From NCBI GenBank assembly GCA_937944855.1, contig CALFAY010000032.1, forward strand, positions 121,633-185,632: DNA of 64,000 bases. The letters are read 5' to 3'. The notes under the pieces were generated by a model, which ran no database searches, had not been told where the DNA came from, and was given only the letters and a program-made list of their open reading frames with translations. Source of the stretch: an uncultured Planctomycetota bacterium. GTDB lineage: Bacteria; Planctomycetota; Planctomycetia; Gemmatales; HRBIN36. Shown one piece after another: positions 59,192 through 64,000 of the stretch. The position numbers and the translations under genes are program-made. Each line of letters begins with the position of its first letter. Within the stretch, counting starts at the first letter, position 1.

Positions 59192-62015
59192 ATGGCTGAG
59201 CAACTCTGGCTGACAGGGCGATCTACTCAATGCCATCTCGTTGTAGACCATCCTTCCGTTTCCGCAAAGCATTGTGAGTTACGCCTGACAGCCGATGGCT
59301 TTGTGCTGAAAGACTTGGCCTCGACTAATGGTGCTTATGTGAACGGAGGTCGCATCACTCCACAGGAAGCTTGCAACGTACGCGTCACGGACACGATCCT
59401 GCTCGCTGGGCTTGTGCCGATGCCTTGGCCCAACATAACAATTCCTGTACGAGTGCTTGAGCCTAATATTGCCGCCGAAAGCCGCGGTCCCAGCCCGGTT
59501 GATCCAGGTATAACTGCTCCTGTCAAGGAGAATGCCGTCCCATTAGCAGATATCCGGCCTAAATCAGAAGCTGCGTCAGATGGAGCTGCCGTGACCTCCC
59601 ATGCAGGTGAAGAGCAGCCGACTGTAGCACCGGTACGCCGGGAACCCCCCCCCCCTTGAGGCTTCCTGCGTTGCTAAGAAAGACCTGCCCACGGCGAAGC
59701 TAACAAACTTCTGTATTCGCATCGGTCGCGCTCCTGATAATGACGTAGTGCTCAACCACGCCACTGTTTCCCGCTACCACGCTCGGTTGGTACAAATCGT
59801 AGGCGGCTGGCATCGTGAGGATCGTGGATCATTCAACGGTACCGCAGTGAACCATGTTTACAATCGCATAAAGGAAGCCACACTGGGACCTGACGACAGT
59901 ATTTATTTTCGAACCTTCCGTGTGCCCGTACGCACATTGCTCTCCGGACAGAAGACACAGGGGGTCACTCTCGCTCACGGCCCAATAACGCTTGGTCGTG
60001 ATCACTCCCAGCTGGTTCCCGACCCTTGGGTCGCTAAAGCCGCGGTAACCCTGCGCCGCCGGGGTAATCACATTGTTCTCGACGCTGCTGCTGTGCGTGG
60101 CGTATTCCTTAATAATGAGGCTGTCAAGAGCCAAGTGGTTTTACGGCTAGGCGACCAACTGTACGTCGGTACAACCTGCTTTCGTGTACATTCCGAGGGA
60201 GAAATTGAGCAATGGAACTATCGAGAGCGCCTTTCCATTGAAGCGCGCGAAGTCGGGGTGGAAGTAAACGGCCAATGGCTAATTCGCAGAATCTCACTTG
60301 CCTTGTTCCCTCGGGAGCTAGTGGCCCTCATGGGACCTAGCGGTGCAGGCAAGACCACCCTCAAGATGTGCCTGTGCGGCTACTTACGACCAAGCGAGGG
60401 CAATGTCTTGTTTAATGGAGAACGTTTATACGATAATTACATGCGGTTTTCTCCCTTTCTGGGCTATGTCCCGCAAGAAGATATCATGCACCGTGAATTG
60501 ACTGTCCGAGAAGCTCTGTACTTCTCGGCCCGTCTTCGTTTGCCGAAGGACTATTCCGAGAAGGAAATTGACGAACGGGTCCACAAGGTTATTGCTACCC
60601 TTGGATTAGAGGATTGCGAAAACGTGGTCATCGGGTCGCCCGAACGCAAGGGCATTAGCGGCGGACAACGCAAGCGAGTGCACGTCGCCATGGAACTACT
60701 CACTAAGCCACTAATACTATTTCTTGATGAACCGATCTCCGGATTGTCGTCCGAAGATGCCCTTCTCGTTATTCAGCTGCTAAGACAATTGGCGGACGAG
60801 GGTAGGATTGTCGTAGTTACCGTACATCAACCCAGGTTAAATATCCTCCGGCTGTTTGACCATCTCATCCTCGTAGCAAAGGACCGCAAGGGTGCCGAAG
60901 CTGGAGAGCTTGTGTATTTTGGTCCTGCTCATCCTGACGCTGCTCAGTTCTTTAAGCCTGGCAAGTGTGCTTCTCCGCACTCAGAGGTCGAGTCATGGCC
61001 TGATGAGATTCTGCGAGGGCTGGCTCACCAGCCGGTTCGCTATTGGACCTATGTTTAGAGTCAGTCGAAATACTATAATGATGTTATTGAAAGCCGAAGG
61101 GCGGAGTCAACTCGTCCGCAGAGTCCCGTTCATAAGCGTTCTGCGCCTTATGACTTGCGAGTGGATAGTCAAGGCTTTTTACAGGCATCGACATTGATCC
61201 GGCGTTGTCTTCAGGTTAAGCGTCGGGACACTTACGGGACAGGAATCCAACTCGCGCAGGCGCCGGTCATAGCGGCACTGATCGTCATGGTCTTTGCGAA
61301 GCAAGCGTCGAGCGAGAACCCGGAAGAGCATTTTCACAGCCCGCCATTAACCATATTTCTGACGGCTCTCGCTGCATTGTGGTGTGGGTGTTCCAATGCC
61401 GCGAGAGAGATCGTGGGCGAATGGCCTATCCTGCACCGGGAATGGATGGTTGGTCTGAAAGTCTGGTCCTATTTTATGTCAAAATATGCCGTCCTCGGAC
61501 TTTTGTGTCTTGTGCAGTGTCTCATTCTTGTGGTCGTTGTTGCTTCTGGGTGCGATTGGCAGGCTCCAATGGCCGGAATGTATGCCTTTACTTTGACCGC
61601 TGCACTTTCAGGCGTAGCTATCGGTCTGTGTATTTCAGCCCTTGCGCGGAGTTCCGAAATGGCAGTCGGGCTCCTGCCGCTGGTTCTCATCCCCATGGTT
61701 GTCCTCGGCGGCGCACTTCTAGCGGTGCATAAAATGCCAACGTTTGGCCGGGTAGCGTCCTGGTTTATGCCGAGCCGATGGGCTTACGAGGGGATGCGTG
61801 GTTCCGAGGCAGAAGCCCTGAAGAAAAAGAACTCACAAACCAAAGACAATACCTCACTTGAGCAAAACAAGTCACTGCCGCACGACATTGCCGAGAAGCA
61901 TTTTCCAAAGGATGATCGACACAGGGCGCTTGTAGGTTGGTTAGTGCTGCTTGTTTTACTCATGCTGCAGCTTGGGTTGTCTTATATACCGGTGCTTTAC
62001 CGGTTGCGGAAATAG
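59192..62015 (+). pseudogene. Multi-FHA ABC exporter (ATPase plus ABC-2 permease), frameshifted at C11 and interrupted by TAG at 61056-61058
   Basis: FHA 1 VVDHPSVSAKHCELRL; FHA 2 IGRAPDNDVVLNHATVSRYHARL; Walker A GPSGAGKTT; signature ISGGQRKRV; Walker B LILFLDEP; permease after WTYV*SQSKYYNDVIESRRAE. Confidence 0.88.
59645..59655 (+). repeat. C11 homopolymer inside the FHA-ABC reading frame
   Basis: ggaa followed by 11 C then ttgagg; frame before and after differs by one base. Confidence 0.85.
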
Positions 62016-62280
62016 AACTGGAGCCAGCCGTCACCACGCGCCGGGCTGCCGCTCGCACTTGAGCGGGCGTAAATGGCTTGGGCAAGTAGCCCGCCGCCCC
62101 CAGCCACAGATCCAGAAACACGACATCCAACCGCGAGCGGTCGAGGGCGTCCAGACACCCCGCCGCTGTCGCGGCCTGCTGCACTCGGGCTCCCTCCGCC
62201 TCCAGGCAAAGACGCATGGATTGCCGGATGGCCGGGTCGTCGTCCACCACCAGCGAACTGAAGACAAAGTCTGAAGTCAT
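61960..62280 (-). pseudogene. Response-regulator receiver domain with internal deletion
   Basis: MTSDFVFSSLVVDDDPAIRQSMRLCLEAEGA...LDVVFLDLWLGAAGYLPKPFTPAQVRAAARRVV; acceptor Asp and conserved Lys are far too close. Confidence 0.75.
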
Positions 62281-62745
62281 TGGCCGATCTTGAACGATCG
62301 CAAAAAAAACCGATCGCCGTTTTGTCGCCGTCAATCCTCTTTATATCACACAACCCTCTCCGAACCGACCACGAGGGACGAGCAGGACCGTCCCGAGCGT
62401 GCGGCCGATACTGGGCCGGGAGACTTCGCTTGCGGGCCGACGAGGGGCCAGGGTTGGGCGACCTGGGAACGCAACCAAAGCGAGCTTTAGCTGCTGTTGA
62501 CCGATCAACCGACTAGCCTGCGACACTGTCAAACCTACGCCAAGGGGCTGATAGCAGACGAGTCATTCCTTAACGACAAGCGGACCAGGTTAATTCAGAG
62601 GAAAGTCGGCAGCACGGATCGGACCGAATGGCCCGTCCGGGGTTGCTGATGGCATGGGCGATGGTGCTGCCGGTCGCTCAGGGCAGTGTGGTGATCAAAA
62701 CGGGTCTCCGCGTCGAGATTCTCGACTCCGAGCCGCGATTGCAGT

Positions 62746-62856
62746 CCGAGCCGCGACCGCCAGGGAGCGGGTCTTCTGCTCCGCTCCGTTGCCGTCGCGG
62801 CTCCGAAGCCACCGCGAGCAATTCGCCATTCCGAGCCGCGACTGCGAGGGAGCGGT
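62746..62856. repeat. REP-like palindromic repeat with an additional direct copy
   Basis: ccgagccgcgaccgccagggagcgg (62746-62770) faces ccgctccgttgccgtcgcggctccg (about 62781-62805); third copy ccgagccgcgactgcgagggagcgg (62831-62855). Confidence 0.7.
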
Positions 62857-62889
62857 TTCACCGGCGAGCCGAAGGAGTCAACCCTTGGG

Positions 62890-63960
62890 TCAATCCAGCA
62901 GGGCGGAGGTGTCGGCGGATTGGCCGTCGCGGAAACCGGCCAACTGTTGCAGGAGATGCCAATCGGGCGGAAAGGTATCCGAGAAGCCGTCCCAGACCGT
63001 GTTGCCGAACCGCACCATCCTCACGGAACCGTCGGCAAAACAAAACTGTACCCCGGCGGAGTGCCAACTGGAGAAGGCAATCGTCAGGGCGTCCCGCCCC
63101 CGTTGTAGACCCAAATAGGTGCCCAACGCTCCGCCAGCCATCCAGCAGATGTCCTTGCTCTCCGGTAGCGATCCCCAGTGATGCCCGCAAGTCTCGCCGT
63201 ATAAAAGGGTGTTGCTGGTCCCGTCCAGAATCGTCAGCTGCGTCAACGTCGTTTGCGACCGGTTGGTATAAACCCCTTCAAAGCGGCTAAAATACGGATG
63301 ATTCCCCGCCCCGCACCCGGCTACGCCCATGTAATTCGTCCGCGCTAGAAACTTGTAATTTGCCGAACGAACATAATCATCCTTCCATGCCGATGTAAAC
63401 GGTCCCGACGTGAAACCCGGTACGATAAAATCCTTGCTGTTGAACACATGCACGCCCAGCAGGGTGCCGCCTGTACCCGGTCCCGTGCCCGGCTGCACCT
63501 GCCAATTCGGAGCACTGGGGCAGCGGAAAACCTTGATCTCGGTCCGGCCCGCCGTGTAATTGTCCGGATGCGAGATTGGCCCCGGCATTTTCCAGAACCA
63601 GGGAATGTCCGTCACCACATGGATGTTAAACTCGATCTGGAGCTGTTTATAAACCGCTTCCTGTTCCAGGTACGGCAACAGCATCGGGAAGTGGCCCACC
63701 CATTGCCCCCGATGCAAATTGCTCGGAAACCGGTCGAACTCGGCCGGGTCGGGTCCGATATAACCCGGCGGCAGTCGCCCCCGGTCGCTGTGGAAATGAT
63801 GCGCGGCGATGCCTAATTGGCGTAGATTATTAGCACACGTCATACGATTGGCCGCTTCGCGCACCTTCTGCACCGCAGGCAAGATCAACGCCATGAGTGC
63901 AGCGATGATGCCGATCACCACCAGCAGTTCGGTCAAGGTAAAGCCTTTACGCGGCGTCAT
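62890..63960 (-). CDS. DUF1559 protein with prepilin-type N-terminus
   Basis: RKGFTLTELLVVIGIIAALMALILPAVQKVREAANRMTCANNLRQLGIA; WHSAGVQFCFADGSVRMV. Confidence 0.95.
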   Translation of the reverse strand: MTPRKGFTLTELLVVIGIIAALMALILPAVQKVREAANRMTCANNLRQLGIAAHHFHSDRGRLPPGYIGPDPAEFDRFPSNLHRGQWVGHFPMLLPYLEQEAVYKQLQIEFNIHVVTDIPWFWKMPGPISHPDNYTAGRTEIKVFRCPSAPNWQVQPGTGPGTGGTLLGVHVFNSKDFIVPGFTSGPFTSAWKDDYVRSANYKFLARTNYMGVAGCGAGNHPYFSRFEGVYTNRSQTTLTQLTILDGTSNTLLYGETCGHHWGSLPESKDICWMAGGALGTYLGLQRGRDALTIAFSSWHSAGVQFCFADGSVRMVRFGNTVWDGFSDTFPPDWHLLQQLAGFRDGQSADTSALLD

Positions 63961-64000
63961 CAGAGGCCTCCTTAACGGGGCTGCGGCTTGGCAGCCTGAG

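Noticed and set aside
37396-61058. Recoding of TAG as sense to explain several in-frame amber codons
   Set aside because: Intact genes here end naturally in TAG (hisA 13981, EF-G-like 16189, sulfatase 17704), and TGA, TAA, frameshifts and deletions also occur, so decay or errors explain it better.
1-64000. CRISPR arrays, rRNA or tRNA genes
   Set aside because: None recognised by reading; no regularly spaced repeats, rRNA-like blocks or convincing cloverleaf were seen, but a dedicated tRNA scan was not possible.

Overview
This 64 kb, mostly high-GC window looks like a planctomycete chromosome (Gemmataceae-like). The lineage call is inferred from TIGR03000-like, DUF1559, LEPR-XLL-like and PEP-CTERM-like proteins, not from any search. 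About 0-52 kb is mostly intact. It includes an aroDE-aroK-prepilin peptidase-hisH-hisA-EF-G2-like block, a sulfatase, a DnaJ-rnpA-yidD cluster, ppk1, a comM/yifB-like gene, a 2106-aa secreted protein, a Ser/Thr kinase-TPR protein, a MazG-like gene, rimI, kdsA, an enolase-superfamily gene, efp, an FHA membrane protein beside a zinc-ribbon protein, and a two-part sialidase-like protein. From about 52.3 to 62.3 kb almost every recognisable gene is broken: an ADP-ribosylglycohydrolase, an IS110-type remnant with a structured upstream region, a CusCBA/CzcCBA-type efflux operon, an IS5-type fragment, a Ser/Thr kinase-WD40 gene, a multi-FHA ABC exporter (Rv1747-like) interrupted at a C11 tract and by an amber codon, and a response regulator lacking its middle. 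The most interesting signals are this decay island, the C11 tract, the amber codon in the conserved N-terminus of the 34-37 kb kinase, the possible IS110 bridge-RNA relic, and a REP-like palindromic repeat near 62.75 kb. All calls come from reading the sequence and supplied ORF translations; no database search was run.
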